Shown here in pieces: positions 51,063 through 59,538 of a stretch of 64,000 nt of DNA. The position numbers and the translations under genes were made by a program. The stretch lies in the NCBI GenBank assembly GCA_964467315.1, contig CAYXSA010000002.1:56997-120996 (forward strand), written 5' to 3'. Numbering within the stretch: the stretch's first letter is position 1; the number at the start of each line of letters is the position of its first letter. Under the pieces are notes generated by a model. The model was not told the DNA's origin. It did no database searches and worked only from the letters and a program-made list of their open reading frames with translations. This DNA is from JAAFIM01 sp964467315 (GTDB lineage: Bacteria; Bacteroidota; Bacteroidia; Chitinophagales; Saprospiraceae).

Positions 51063-51752
51063 TTACATATTGCTGGCGAAGGCGATGCAAGCGACGCTAA
51101 TGCGCAGGTCGGGTACGGTGGCGAGGAGGGTCGAGGCGCAGGCTTCGAGCGTAGCGCCTGTGGTGAGCACGTCATCGACTAAAAGTATGTGTTTGCCGCG
51201 TAAATTCTCTATATTTGCCACCGCGAAGGCGCTTTGTACACTCTCCGAGCGTGCGCCCCTGCCTTTTTTGGTTTGGGATTCGGCGTGTTCTACGCGCACA
51301 AAATCTTTTTCCGACCAGCCAATGCCCATCGTTTCCGAAAGACCTTCGGCGAGCATAGAAGCCTGATTGTAGCCGCGCAAAAACTGCTTTTTCGGGTGCA
51401 AGGGCACGGGGATAATGCGCTGCACCTCTGCCCAGCGCGAGGATTCGCGCAGCAGGGAGCCGTACCAGCGCCCCAATTGTCGCCCGACTTCGGCATCGCC
51501 CTCGTATTTGAGGCGGTGTATGAGCTTTTGGGTGGTGCCGCCGCTGACGAAAGTGAGCAAAGCGGCAGCATTTGCCAACGGTACGCGTCCCCAAAAGCGC
51601 GCTGCAACGGGGTTTTCCGCCAGCTCGTGAAAATTGGTAGGTCGTAGCTTATAGGCGCAAGCCAGACACCATAAAGCGCCCTCGTGCAGCATCTGCTCGC
51701 GGCAGCAAGGGCATAAATCGGGGGCAAATAAGTCTTGGATAAAGTGGAGCAT
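51063..51752 (-). CDS. comF: ComF family phosphoribosyltransferase-like protein
   Basis: 229 aa. N-terminal zinc-ribbon cysteines (DLCPCCREQMLHEGALWCLAC: C-x2-C and C-x2-C), TTQKLIHRLKYEGDAEVGR, IIPVPLHPKKQFLRGYNQAS and the PRPP-binding LLVDDVLTTGATLEAC, all typical of ComF. In naturally competent bacteria ComF takes part in DNA uptake or integration; the exact activity is unresolved. No other competence gene is adjacent. 20-bp tandem repeats lie directly upstream of the ATG. Confidence 0.92.
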   Translation of the reverse strand: MLHFIQDLFAPDLCPCCREQMLHEGALWCLACAYKLRPTNFHELAENPVAARFWGRVPLANAAALLTFVSGGTTQKLIHRLKYEGDAEVGRQLGRWYGSLLRESSRWAEVQRIIPVPLHPKKQFLRGYNQASMLAEGLSETMGIGWSEKDFVRVEHAESQTKKGRGARSESVQSAFAVANIENLRGKHILLVDDVLTTGATLEACASTLLATVPDLRISVACIAFASNM

Positions 51753-51757
51753 GGGAT

Positions 51758-51814
51758 TAGTTTGTGCTTTGTGGGATTAGTTTGTGCTTTGTGGGATTAG
51801 TTTGTGCTTTGTGT
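51758..51814. repeat. Tandem 20-bp repeat upstream of comF
   Basis: Three near-perfect copies of GTTTGTGCTTTGTGGGATTA. The word ACACAAAGCA also appears next to family 2 copies at 12909 and 13133. Confidence 0.85.
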
Positions 51815-51816
51815 AT

Positions 51817-51855
51817 AGGTATCATGCCGCCTTGCGGCGGCAGTGGTAGCAAGTA
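51817..51855 (-). repeat. Repeat family 2 copy (reverse)
   Basis: AGGTATCATGCCGCC ... GGCAGTGGTAGCAAGT is the reverse complement of the core seen at 12852. It sits between comF and the flippase gene, which diverge. Confidence 0.8.
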
Positions 51856-51931
51856 CTTGTTTGTCGTGTGCTGCGCGTATAACTCGTCATTTGTCATTCG
51901 TAACTCGTAACTCGTAACTCGTAATTCCCAA

Positions 51932-53395
51932 GTGTCGATACTCAAAAAATTGATGGGCGAAACGGCGCTCTACGGTCTAAGCAGCATCGTAGGGCGTTTG
52001 GTAACCTTCGTATTCCTTACGCCCTACCTTACGCGGCGTTTTGTGCCCGAAGAAATGGGGGTACAGACCGACCTTTATGCTTGGGCGGCATTTTTTATGG
52101 TGCTGTTTTCCTATCGGATGGAAACGGCGCTTTTTCGCTACGGCAAAGAGAAGGAAAATAGGGCGGAGGTTTTCGCTACCGCACAGCGGGCGATAATGAT
52201 TTCTTCTTTGGCATTGCTGGGTTTGTTAGTTTTGTTTTCGGGGACTTTAGCGGCTTGGTTGGAGTACGAGGGCAAGGGGCGATACGTCGTATATTTTGCC
52301 TTTATATTGGCTTTAGATGCTTTGGCGGCGCTGCCCTTTGCGCGTCTGCGCTTGGAGGGAAAGGCGCGACTATTTGCGGGTATAAAAATAGCAAATTTAT
52401 TGATACAGTTGCTGTCTTTGCTGTTTTTGTTGGAATTGCTGCCCTTTACTTCGCTTTTCGATGTATCGATGCGCATAGATTATATTTTCATTGCCAATCT
52501 CATGGCGAGCGGGGGCACTCTGTTGCTGCTTGCGCCGCAGTGGCGGATTGCGGAAGGCGTGTATAATCCTGAACGTTTGCGCCGCATGTTGAGGTACGTG
52601 GCTCCGCTGACGCTGGCGGCTTTTGCGGGCATCATCAACGAGGTTTTAGACCGTGTTTTGCTGAAAATTTTGCTGGTGGGCGACTTGTCGGAGCGTTTGC
52701 AAATGGTCGGCATCTACGGCAGTTGCTACAAAATAGCGATATTTATGAACCTCTTTACGCAGGCTTTCAACTATGCCGCCGAGCCTTTCTTTTTCAAGCA
52801 AGCCGATAGGGAAGATGCGCGGGATTTGTACGCTGATGTCGCCTATTTGTTTGCGCTTTTGGGGTGTGCGGCGTTTGTGGGCATTGGTTTATTTATGGAT
52901 GTGGCGGCGTATTTTGTAGCGCCCGCGTATCGGGTCGGCATGGGCATTGTGCCGATTTTGTTGCTTGCCAATCTGTTTTTGGGTTTATATTACAATGTCG
53001 CCATTTGGTACAAATTGCAGGATAAAACCTTTTACGGCGCTTACATTGCTTTCTTCGGAGCGGCGCTGACTATCGTCGCCAATCTCGCGCTAATTCCCTT
53101 TTTCGGCTATCTTGGCGCGGCTTGGGCTACGCTGATATGTTACGCGGGTATGCTGGGTTTGGGCTATTATTGGGGGCAAAAATACTATCCGATACCCTAC
53201 GATTTGCCGCGTATCGGCGGGCATATCGGCGCGGCTTTGGGCATTTATTTGTTGTATATTTTCTCGCGCACTTGGCTCGTGGGCAAGAGTTTTTGGCAAT
53301 TACAGGGCTTGGCGCTGCTTTTTTTGCTAATTTATACCGTCGTTTTGTGGCGCTTGGAGGGCGCGCACATACGCCGAATGCTGCGGAGAAAGTGA
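51932..53395 (+). CDS. MOP-superfamily polysaccharide/oligosaccharide flippase
   Basis: 487 aa, about 14 transmembrane helices. SILKKLMGETALYGLSSIVG is the usual opening of Bacteroidota MATE-like (Wzx/MVF group) lipid-linked sugar flippases, and the conserved MOP elements continue (YRMETALFRYGKEKENR, LFTQAFNYAAEPFFFKQ). It should move a lipid-linked glycan across the inner membrane; which glycan is unknown, because no glycosyltransferase is adjacent. GTG 51932 is the best start; tandem CGTAACT repeats lie just before it. The final residues run into a short AAAAGTG repeat. Confidence 0.88.
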   Translation: MSILKKLMGETALYGLSSIVGRLVTFVFLTPYLTRRFVPEEMGVQTDLYAWAAFFMVLFSYRMETALFRYGKEKENRAEVFATAQRAIMISSLALLGLLVLFSGTLAAWLEYEGKGRYVVYFAFILALDALAALPFARLRLEGKARLFAGIKIANLLIQLLSLLFLLELLPFTSLFDVSMRIDYIFIANLMASGGTLLLLAPQWRIAEGVYNPERLRRMLRYVAPLTLAAFAGIINEVLDRVLLKILLVGDLSERLQMVGIYGSCYKIAIFMNLFTQAFNYAAEPFFFKQADREDARDLYADVAYLFALLGCAAFVGIGLFMDVAAYFVAPAYRVGMGIVPILLLANLFLGLYYNVAIWYKLQDKTFYGAYIAFFGAALTIVANLALIPFFGYLGAAWATLICYAGMLGLGYYWGQKYYPIPYDLPRIGGHIGAALGIYLLYIFSRTWLVGKSFWQLQGLALLFLLIYTVVLWRLEGAHIRRMLRRK

Positions 53396-53410
53396 AAAGT
53401 GAGAATTTGG

Positions 53411-53506
53411 GCGTGCCCCTGCTCCCCGCGCCTTGCAGGCGCTTAAAGGTCGCAGGGTCGGGCTATTTGAGCCGTAGCATGCTACGGCTCTACATATCCC
53501 TCACGC
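53411..53506 (-). repeat. Three-way-junction repeat R20
   Basis: Reverse copy between convergent genes, 16 bp after the flippase stop. It carries the GCCGTAGCATGCTACGGC palindrome in one arm and a CCTGC/GCAGG arm with an inner GCGC stem, as in R6. The first block ends ATAT. Confidence 0.95.
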
Positions 53507-53549
53507 ATAAAAAATCCCCGCCCATAAAGAATGGGCGGGGCGGTCTGCG

Positions 53550-54068
53550 TTATTTTCTGCGCAATCGGATAACATTGCCGCAAGGATGAGCGTGCAGCCA
53601 CACATTGGTGCGGAACGATACGGAGTCCATTGACACGTCTAAGATATGACGAAGTGGATCAAGCTTACGGATACCCTTCGCAGTGGCTTCATCGTAAACC
53701 CCATGAAAAGGATTGCTTAAAATTCCCCCAGTAGCCGAGTCGTAGGCAACGCCAACAGGGGTACTAAAAACTGGCTTATCTACTATCAATAGAATTTTAC
53801 CATCTTCTAAAGATTGCCAGCTGCCAGAATCTTCCTCGAGAACTGGAAACCTTAAACTTGCCCTATCTCTACAAATTTTTACCGCATGAAATCTCTTGCT
53901 GGTATCTATTTTCAGATTATACTCGCAAGTACAAGTAGGCGAAGTTTTCCACCAAACAGGACTTTCTATTGCTGTATAACAGATATCGCGTTTAATTTCT
54001 GTCGGAGTACCTGCCGCACAGGCAGCTAAAAACAGTAAAATGCCCAGCACTACAAAAATATATCTCAT
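53550..54068 (-). CDS. Hypothetical lipoprotein
   Basis: 172 aa with a lipoprotein signal (YIFVVLGILLFLAACAAG, Cys about 17). Not recognised. Cys-rich segment TCTCEYNLKI near 45, and SFRTNVWLHAHPCGNVIRLR at the end. The ATG (54066-54068) overlaps the upstream stop as ATGA, so it is translationally coupled to the frameshifted gene before it. A TTG three codons earlier is the weaker start. Confidence 0.65.
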   Translation of the reverse strand: MRYIFVVLGILLFLAACAAGTPTEIKRDICYTAIESPVWWKTSPTCTCEYNLKIDTSKRFHAVKICRDRASLRFPVLEEDSGSWQSLEDGKILLIVDKPVFSTPVGVAYDSATGGILSNPFHGVYDEATAKGIRKLDPLRHILDVSMDSVSFRTNVWLHAHPCGNVIRLRRK

Positions 54069-55286
54069 CTTTTCCAATCAAAATAATAATACACAGGAGT
54101 TTCTTTCAATTCTAAGATGATGAATTTTATTCGATCATTATGAATAGGAACCCCTTGCCTTGCAGCTTCAGCAGCAATATCGGCACGCATCATATTAATG
54201 ACAGCCTCTATCCTCATTCGGTAAGTTAGCCCGTTCTTACTATCAAGTACAATATCATCCAGCGTCGCCCCCAGCACCCAAGCATGCCCTTCTTCAGTCT
54301 TCACATCTCCTAATGCGGTTAGATGAAGTTCTATGCCTTGTGTAGGGTTATTTCTAAGCCATTCGACAAAATCTCTTACTTGTGCGGCAGTTTCCTTTGT
54401 TCTACCGACAGGTGCATTTTTATCTTTGCTTAAAGATATATCTATTGCGGGTATACGGTCTACAGGCGCAAGCGGTGTAGGAGTAGGAGCAGAGTTTTCC
54501 ACTATCCACACCAATTTAATTGGTTTGCTATTGCCGTCCTTGTCGTAGCTACGGCTTGCAAGTTTGGCGATGTCAAAATCGCCGCGCTGTTTTGCCCCAT
54601 TGGGGGCTTTTGTTGCGATACCTGATTTCGGGTTAATACGTTCGGGGCTTTGTCCTAGTTGGAGGTTGGCACTTTTGGCGATATTTTCGTAAGATATTTT
54701 TGCGGCTGGGCAGGGGGCATTGGCGGTGACTATTCCCGCAAAAATGCGGCTTATGGTGCGAGTAGCTGTGTACTGTTTTTTGGCAGCATCATATACAAAA
54801 TCACCATCTACGATTCGATAATCGTAACAGTTTTTGTCTTGCACTACCGGGATATTCCAATCTATCGTAAAACTAACGATATCATCTCCATCTGCGAACC
54901 ACTTAGCCAAATTAGCTTTATTGATGACTGCAGCCTCTTTGGCAAGTATAGGTAGTTGTAGTTGTTGGCTCGAACCGTCGGGTATAGTAGTGGGTTGTTG
55001 TGGGATATTCGCAGCGTCTACCTCTATGCGATGAGCGTATATATTGCTGTATGTCAAAGCGGGTGCACTACCTTCTGGAACACTGCGACGCGTAATAGTG
55101 CGTCTTGCCGTGTACCCTGTAACTATACCATTTTCTATAACTGGTTTTAGCTCGCCGTCTGTTACCAGTATAAACGCTAACAATTTTACCAAGGGAGCGT
55201 CTCGCTGCTGTTTTATTGCGTATTTGCACGTACTCGGCGGCGAGTTCAGCCATGCGCTTTTTCAGGGCTTCGAGATTTTTGTCCAT
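54065..55286 (-). pseudogene. Frameshifted unknown gene
   Basis: From ATG 55286 the frame gives MDKNLEALKKRMAELAAEYV and RNKTAARRS, a coiled-coil start, then shifts at a CCC run near 55192; the other frame continues LVKLLAFILVTDGELKPVI for ~375 codons to the stop at 54065. Removing one C would join both parts into a ~405-aa protein. The rest (QRGDFDIAKLASRSYDKDGN, FVEWLRNNPTQGIELHLTAL, MRIEAVINMMRADIAAEAAR) has no family I know. Translation might restart at TTG 55192, or the shift may be a sequencing error. It is coupled to the lipoprotein gene that follows. Confidence 0.6.
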
Positions 55287-55482
55287 TTTGTTTGATGTTG
55301 TTTATGAGTTGCAGGAAAAAAGATGCTGTTGCAAGGGCAAATATACGAAAAAATAAAAAACGGCTGGCTGTTTTTTGTGCAGGGTTTTTGGATAGTTTAG
55401 AGCCTGCGCCCGCCCGCCTTTCGCTCCCTTTGGGTCGCGTCTACTCGTAGCTATGCTACTTCGTGGTGAGGCAGGGCAGGGC

Positions 55483-55585
55483 GCGTGAGGGATAGTAGGG
55501 GCGAATCAACATTCGCCCTATTGGGCGATGATGATACGCCCTGCATAGCCCGACCGCCGCGCCCTTTTTGGCGCGGCGGGCACGC
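55483..55585 (+). repeat. Three-way-junction repeat R21
   Basis: Forward copy, ending 11 bp from the stop of the sigma-54 regulator gene. The first arm carries an AGGGGCGAAT...ATTCGCCCT module and GGGCGATGATG; the second is CCGCCGCGCC/GGCGCGGCGG. Confidence 0.93.
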
Positions 55586-55595
55586 CCAAAAAATC

Positions 55596-56948
55596 CTACT
55601 CTTCGTCTTTTAGGAGGCGATAAATGGTAGATTTTCCGATGTCGAGTTTGTCGGCGACGGTCTGCACATTGCCGTCGTATTTTTGCAGATACTGCCGTAT
55701 GATGCGGTCTGTGTACTGGCGCAGGGTCAGGTCTTCGTCGCTGTTGCTGTTGATATTGACGCTGCTGTGGAGCTGTATATCTTCGGCTTTGATGCTGCTG
55801 CCCGCGTTGAGGACGCAGGCAAGTTCGACGATGGCGCGCAATTCGCGCACGTTGCCAGGGTATTGGTGCGCGAGTAGCCTATTTTTGGCTTCGCGGGTGA
55901 GCAGGGGCAGGGGTAGGCTGTTTTTGTCGCAATAGTCCTGCAAAAAATGCTGCGCCAAGATGATAATATCGTTGCCGCGCTCGCGCAAAGGCGGCAGGCG
56001 GATAGTCAAGCCGAGTAGGCGATAGTAGAGGTCTTGGCGGAAATTGCCTTTTTGCACCTCTTCGGCTAAGTTGCGATGCGTGGCGACAACGATGCGAGCA
56101 TCGAAAGGCACGGCTTTATTGCCGCCGACGCGGGTTATTTCGCGCTCTTGCAAGGCGCGTAGGAGTTTGGTCTGTAGATTTAGGTCTAATTCGGCTATCT
56201 CGTCCAAAAAAAGCGTACCCTTGTCGGCGAGTTCAAATTTTCCGATTTTCCGAGTTATCGCGCCCGTGAAAGCGCCTTTTTCGTGCCCAAAAAGCTCGCT
56301 TTCTATGAGTTCTTTGGGGATTGCGCCCATGTTGATAGCGACGAAATTGCCATTTTTTCGCTCCGAATTGTAGTGTATGGTCTGGGCGATGACTTCCTTG
56401 CCAGTGCCCGTTTCGCCTGTGATGCTGACGGTGATATTGCTGGCAGAGGCTTTTGTGAGGAGGGTATAGACCTCCTTCATCGCTTCGCTGGTACCTTTGA
56501 TGAGGTTGCCGAACTGAAATTTATCGCTCAAGGCTTCGCGCAGAGTTTCCACTTCGCGGGCTAAATTGAGGTTTTGGAGCAGATTGCGCAGGGTGTTGAG
56601 GAAACGCTCGCGTATTTCTTCGTTTTTGATGATATAGTCGTAAGCGCCCGCTTTGAGTAGTTCGACGGCGGTGGCTACGTCTTGCTGCCCCGAAATGATG
56701 ACGATGCCGATTTCTTTGTTGTGCTGTTTGATGCGTTTGAGCACCTGCACGCCTGTCAAATCGGGTAGGCTATAGTCGAGCGAGATGACTTTTGGGGCTA
56801 AGTGCAAATTGTCTAAACATTCCTTGCCCGTCTTATACCAAAATACTTCGTAGTCGGGATTCATCTCGGCTACATATTTAAGCATTCTGCCATAGGTCTT
56901 ATCGTCCTCCACAATGAAAATTCGCGTTTGTTCTGTCTTTTGGGGCAT
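55596..56948 (-). CDS. Sigma-54-dependent response regulator (NtrC family)
   Basis: 450 aa transcription activator. The receiver domain (1-125) has the acidic pocket FIVEDDKTYG and phospho-acceptor Asp in VISLDYSLPDLTG (~57). The AAA+ domain (145-385) has Walker A GETGTGKE, the sigma-54-contact loop ELFGHEKGAFTGA, Walker B GTLFLDEIAEL, and FRQDLYYRL and YPGNVRELRA. A Fis-type helix-turn-helix (~410-450) ends VADKLDIGKSTIYRLL. It answers a sensor kinase not present in the window. It stands alone, so its regulon cannot be told. Confidence 0.95.
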   Translation of the reverse strand: MPQKTEQTRIFIVEDDKTYGRMLKYVAEMNPDYEVFWYKTGKECLDNLHLAPKVISLDYSLPDLTGVQVLKRIKQHNKEIGIVIISGQQDVATAVELLKAGAYDYIIKNEEIRERFLNTLRNLLQNLNLAREVETLREALSDKFQFGNLIKGTSEAMKEVYTLLTKASASNITVSITGETGTGKEVIAQTIHYNSERKNGNFVAINMGAIPKELIESELFGHEKGAFTGAITRKIGKFELADKGTLFLDEIAELDLNLQTKLLRALQEREITRVGGNKAVPFDARIVVATHRNLAEEVQKGNFRQDLYYRLLGLTIRLPPLRERGNDIIILAQHFLQDYCDKNSLPLPLLTREAKNRLLAHQYPGNVRELRAIVELACVLNAGSSIKAEDIQLHSSVNINSNSDEDLTLRQYTDRIIRQYLQKYDGNVQTVADKLDIGKSTIYRLLKDEE

Positions 56949-57523
56949 GGTATCGGCGTATAGGTAGGTCGAAGAGCGGGGGCAACTTCCTTAAATTTTC
57001 CCAAAAATAGAAAAAAAATTCAATTTGGGAATACTTATGTTTTTTTAATATGTATGAATAGCCTTGTTTATTGGGGTTCTGTTTTTTGGCACTGTTTTGC
57101 TATATGGTATCAGCAACTAAGCGACACAACAGCATCGTACAAGCTGCACAGTTACACGGTTGTCCATCTGCTTAGCCGTTAATAAATGTAGGTTTCAATA
57201 GGGGTTGCGGTGTGAGCCTCCACAAAAGTTCGCGCCGCTCTTCCCCCCTTAGCCTTTTTGCAATAGATTTGCAAAAGTATAAAAATAAGGTATTTTGTTT
57301 TATTATTTGCGAAGTTTCTCCGATAAAATATGTTTTGCCTGCGAAAACGCAAATAAAAAAAATAAAGATAAAATAGGCGCGCTGCGCTTTATACGATAAA
57401 GCTACTTAATTCATGAATTGGTAGCCCGTCTCGCTGAGAAGCGACATACTGTAAAATGTAGGTTTCATAGGGGTTGCGGTACAGACAAAAGTCTGTGCCG
57501 CATTTTTTTTTGCGTTTTTTTGG
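56949..57523. other. Gene-free stretch with a duplicated 24-bp word
   Basis: No gene supported. TGTAGGTTTC(A)ATAGGGG with TTGCGGT occurs at 57187-57211 and again at 57455-57478, each followed at a similar distance by ACAAAAGT, so the segment looks like two copies of a short mobile or regulatory unit. The rest is A+T-rich, and part may be the promoter of the sigma-54 regulator. Confidence 0.45.
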
Positions 57524-57668
57524 GCGTGCCCGCCGCGCCCCGTCTGCCCGAAAAACGGGCAGCCGCCCGCCTGAAGGCGGGTGAAAAGGGGCGCGGGGTC
57601 GGGCTATGCGGGGCGTATCCACATCGCCCATAGGGGCGATGTGGATGCGCCCCTACTATCCCTCACGC
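57524..57668 (-). repeat. Three-way-junction repeat R22
   Basis: Reverse copy. The GC-rich arm holds two hairpins (CTGCCCG/CGGGCAG and CCGCCTG/CAGGCGG). The other arm has ATCCACATCGCCC/GGGCGATGTGGAT. It lies 93 bp from R23 in the opposite orientation. Confidence 0.93.
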
Positions 57669-57760
57669 TTTTCGGTGCTTTAAGCAGATATCTTTGTTTA
57701 ATCTTTTTGATAAAAATAAGCTTTCGTGTTAAACAAAGATGTTTTTCGGCTGTTTGTAAT

Positions 57761-57887
57761 GCGTGAGGGATAGCAGTGGAAGCCGCAAAGCGGCTGCAAC
57801 GAATAGCCCGACCCCGCGCCAGTAGAGCCGTAGCATGCTACGGCTCCGCCTGCCGCCCTTTGCGGCAGGCGTGGAGCGGGGGCACGC
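57761..57887 (+). repeat. Three-way-junction repeat R23
   Basis: Forward copy directly upstream of crtI (42 bp). The second arm contains the GCCGTAGCATGCTACGGC palindrome and a TGCCGC/GCGGCA hairpin. It extends the crtI reading frame upstream artificially. Confidence 0.95.
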
Positions 57888-57928
57888 CCAAGAAAAAAAA
57901 GCTTTACTACTACGCAAAGTTCGTATTC

Positions 57929-59407
57929 ATGCCAAAAAAAGTTATCGTTATCGGTACGGGGTTTTCAGGACTGTCGGCGGCGGCAACGCTGGCAAAATCG
58001 GGCTACGAGGTCATCGTGCTGGAAAAAAACAGCTCCGCAGGCGGCAGAGCGCGTAAGTTTGAGGCGCAGGGCTACAGCTTCGATATGGGACCAAGTTGGT
58101 ACTGGATGCCCGAAGTTTTTGAGCAGTACTTTGCAAAATTTGGCAAAAAAGTATCCGACTATTACGAGCTTCAGCGCTTAGACCCTGCCTATAAAATCGT
58201 GTTCGGCGCAGAAAAGGAAATGCCTATCCCCGCCGATATGCCCGCTTTGGAGGCGATGTTTGAAACTTATGAGGCAGGCAGCAGCCTAAAATTGCGGCAA
58301 TTCTTAAAAGAAGCAGCCTATAAATACGAGGTGGGCATGGGTGAATTTGTCTTTAAGCCCTCCAACTCGATTTGGGAATTTGCCGACTGGCGCGTCCTGC
58401 GCTCGCTCTTTGGCTTGCAGATGCTTACCTCCATGTCCAAATACGTGGATAAGCTCTTCAAAAACGAGCATTTGCGGCAGTTGCTCAAATTTCCCGTCCT
58501 GTTTTTGGGCGCTACGCCCGAAGATACGCCCGCCATGTACAGCCTGATGAATTATGCCGATTTGGCTTTGGGGACTTGGTATCCCAAAGGCGGCATGCAC
58601 AAAATCGTAGAGGCGATGGTCGCCCTTGCAGAAGAGCAGGGCGCAAAAATTCTATACAATCAAAATGTGCGTGAGATACGCACGCAGGGCGGGCGCGCCA
58701 AACTCGTCGTAACGGATTCGGCAGAATTTGAGGCGGATATAGTGGTAGCTGGCGCGGATTATCACCATGTAGAGCAATCGCTTTTGCGGGAAGAAGACCG
58801 CGTATATACGGAAAAATACTGGCAAAAACGCAGCCTTGCCCCCTCCTCGCTCTTGTATTATGTGGGCGTAAATAAGCCTTTGAAAAATCTGTTGCATCAC
58901 AATTTGTTTTTCGACGAAGATTTTTCTACCCACGCGCAGGAAATCTACAAAACGCCGAAATTCCCTACCCGCCCGCTTTTTTATGCCTGTCTGAGCTCGA
59001 AAACCGACCCGACAGCAGCGCCCGCAGGGCACGAAAATCTGTTTTTGCTGATACCCACCGCGCCCGACTTGCAAGGCGACACCGAAGAAGTGCGCGACTA
59101 CTACTATAATCTGGTTATGGAGCGCTTGGAGCGGCTTACAGGGCAGGAAATACGCCCCCATGTCGATTTTCTGCGCTCCTATGCGCATAGCGATTTTGTC
59201 AGCGACTACAACGCCTACAAGGGCAATGCCTATGGTCTGGCGAATACGCTGCGCCAAACAGCATTTTTGAAACCCAAACTCCGCAGCAAAAAGGTCAATA
59301 ATCTTTTTTATGCGGGGCAGCTCACGACTCCAGGCCCAGGCGTGCCGCCTTCTATTATTTCGGGGCAGGTCGTAGCAAGCGAAATTTTTAGATTGTTTAA
59401 GCCGTAG
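57929..59407 (+). CDS. crtI: Phytoene desaturase
   Basis: FAD-dependent desaturation of phytoene to lycopene. 492 aa. MPKKVIVIGTGFSGLSAAAT is the FAD-binding start, then VIVLEKNSSAGGRARKF, SFDMGPSWYWMPEVF and the C-terminal NNLFYAGQLTTPGPGVPPSI, the bacterial CrtI signature. The frame is open 51 codons earlier only because R23 is open in that phase; ATG 57929 is the family start. It leads the pigment cluster crtI-crtB-lycopene cyclase-crtZ, all on the plus strand. Confidence 0.95.
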   Translation: MPKKVIVIGTGFSGLSAAATLAKSGYEVIVLEKNSSAGGRARKFEAQGYSFDMGPSWYWMPEVFEQYFAKFGKKVSDYYELQRLDPAYKIVFGAEKEMPIPADMPALEAMFETYEAGSSLKLRQFLKEAAYKYEVGMGEFVFKPSNSIWEFADWRVLRSLFGLQMLTSMSKYVDKLFKNEHLRQLLKFPVLFLGATPEDTPAMYSLMNYADLALGTWYPKGGMHKIVEAMVALAEEQGAKILYNQNVREIRTQGGRAKLVVTDSAEFEADIVVAGADYHHVEQSLLREEDRVYTEKYWQKRSLAPSSLLYYVGVNKPLKNLLHHNLFFDEDFSTHAQEIYKTPKFPTRPLFYACLSSKTDPTAAPAGHENLFLLIPTAPDLQGDTEEVRDYYYNLVMERLERLTGQEIRPHVDFLRSYAHSDFVSDYNAYKGNAYGLANTLRQTAFLKPKLRSKKVNNLFYAGQLTTPGPGVPPSIISGQVVASEIFRLFKP

Positions 59408-59411
59408 CGGG

Positions 59412-59530
59412 GTGTAGGTAGCAAGTAGTAAGTAGTAAGTAGTAAGTTTCTTGCACCTATTTTATACGCCTACTATTTGCTACCTATTACTTACTACCTA
59501 CTACCTATTACTTACTACCTACTACATACT
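59412..59530. repeat. Inverted pair of TAGTAAG tandem repeats before crtB
   Basis: TAGGTAGCAAGTAGTAAGTA plus three more AGTAAGT units at 59414-59446 is mirrored by CTACTATTTGCTACCTATTA and about six TTACTACC units at 59467-59530. A long imperfect stem forms in the crtI-crtB intergenic region, 8 bp from the crtB ATG, so it could affect crtB translation. Confidence 0.75.
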
Positions 59531-59538
59531 ACCCAACT

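Noticed and set aside
57187..57480. CRISPR-like direct repeats
   Set aside because: Only two copies, 268 bp apart, without regular spacers and without cas genes.
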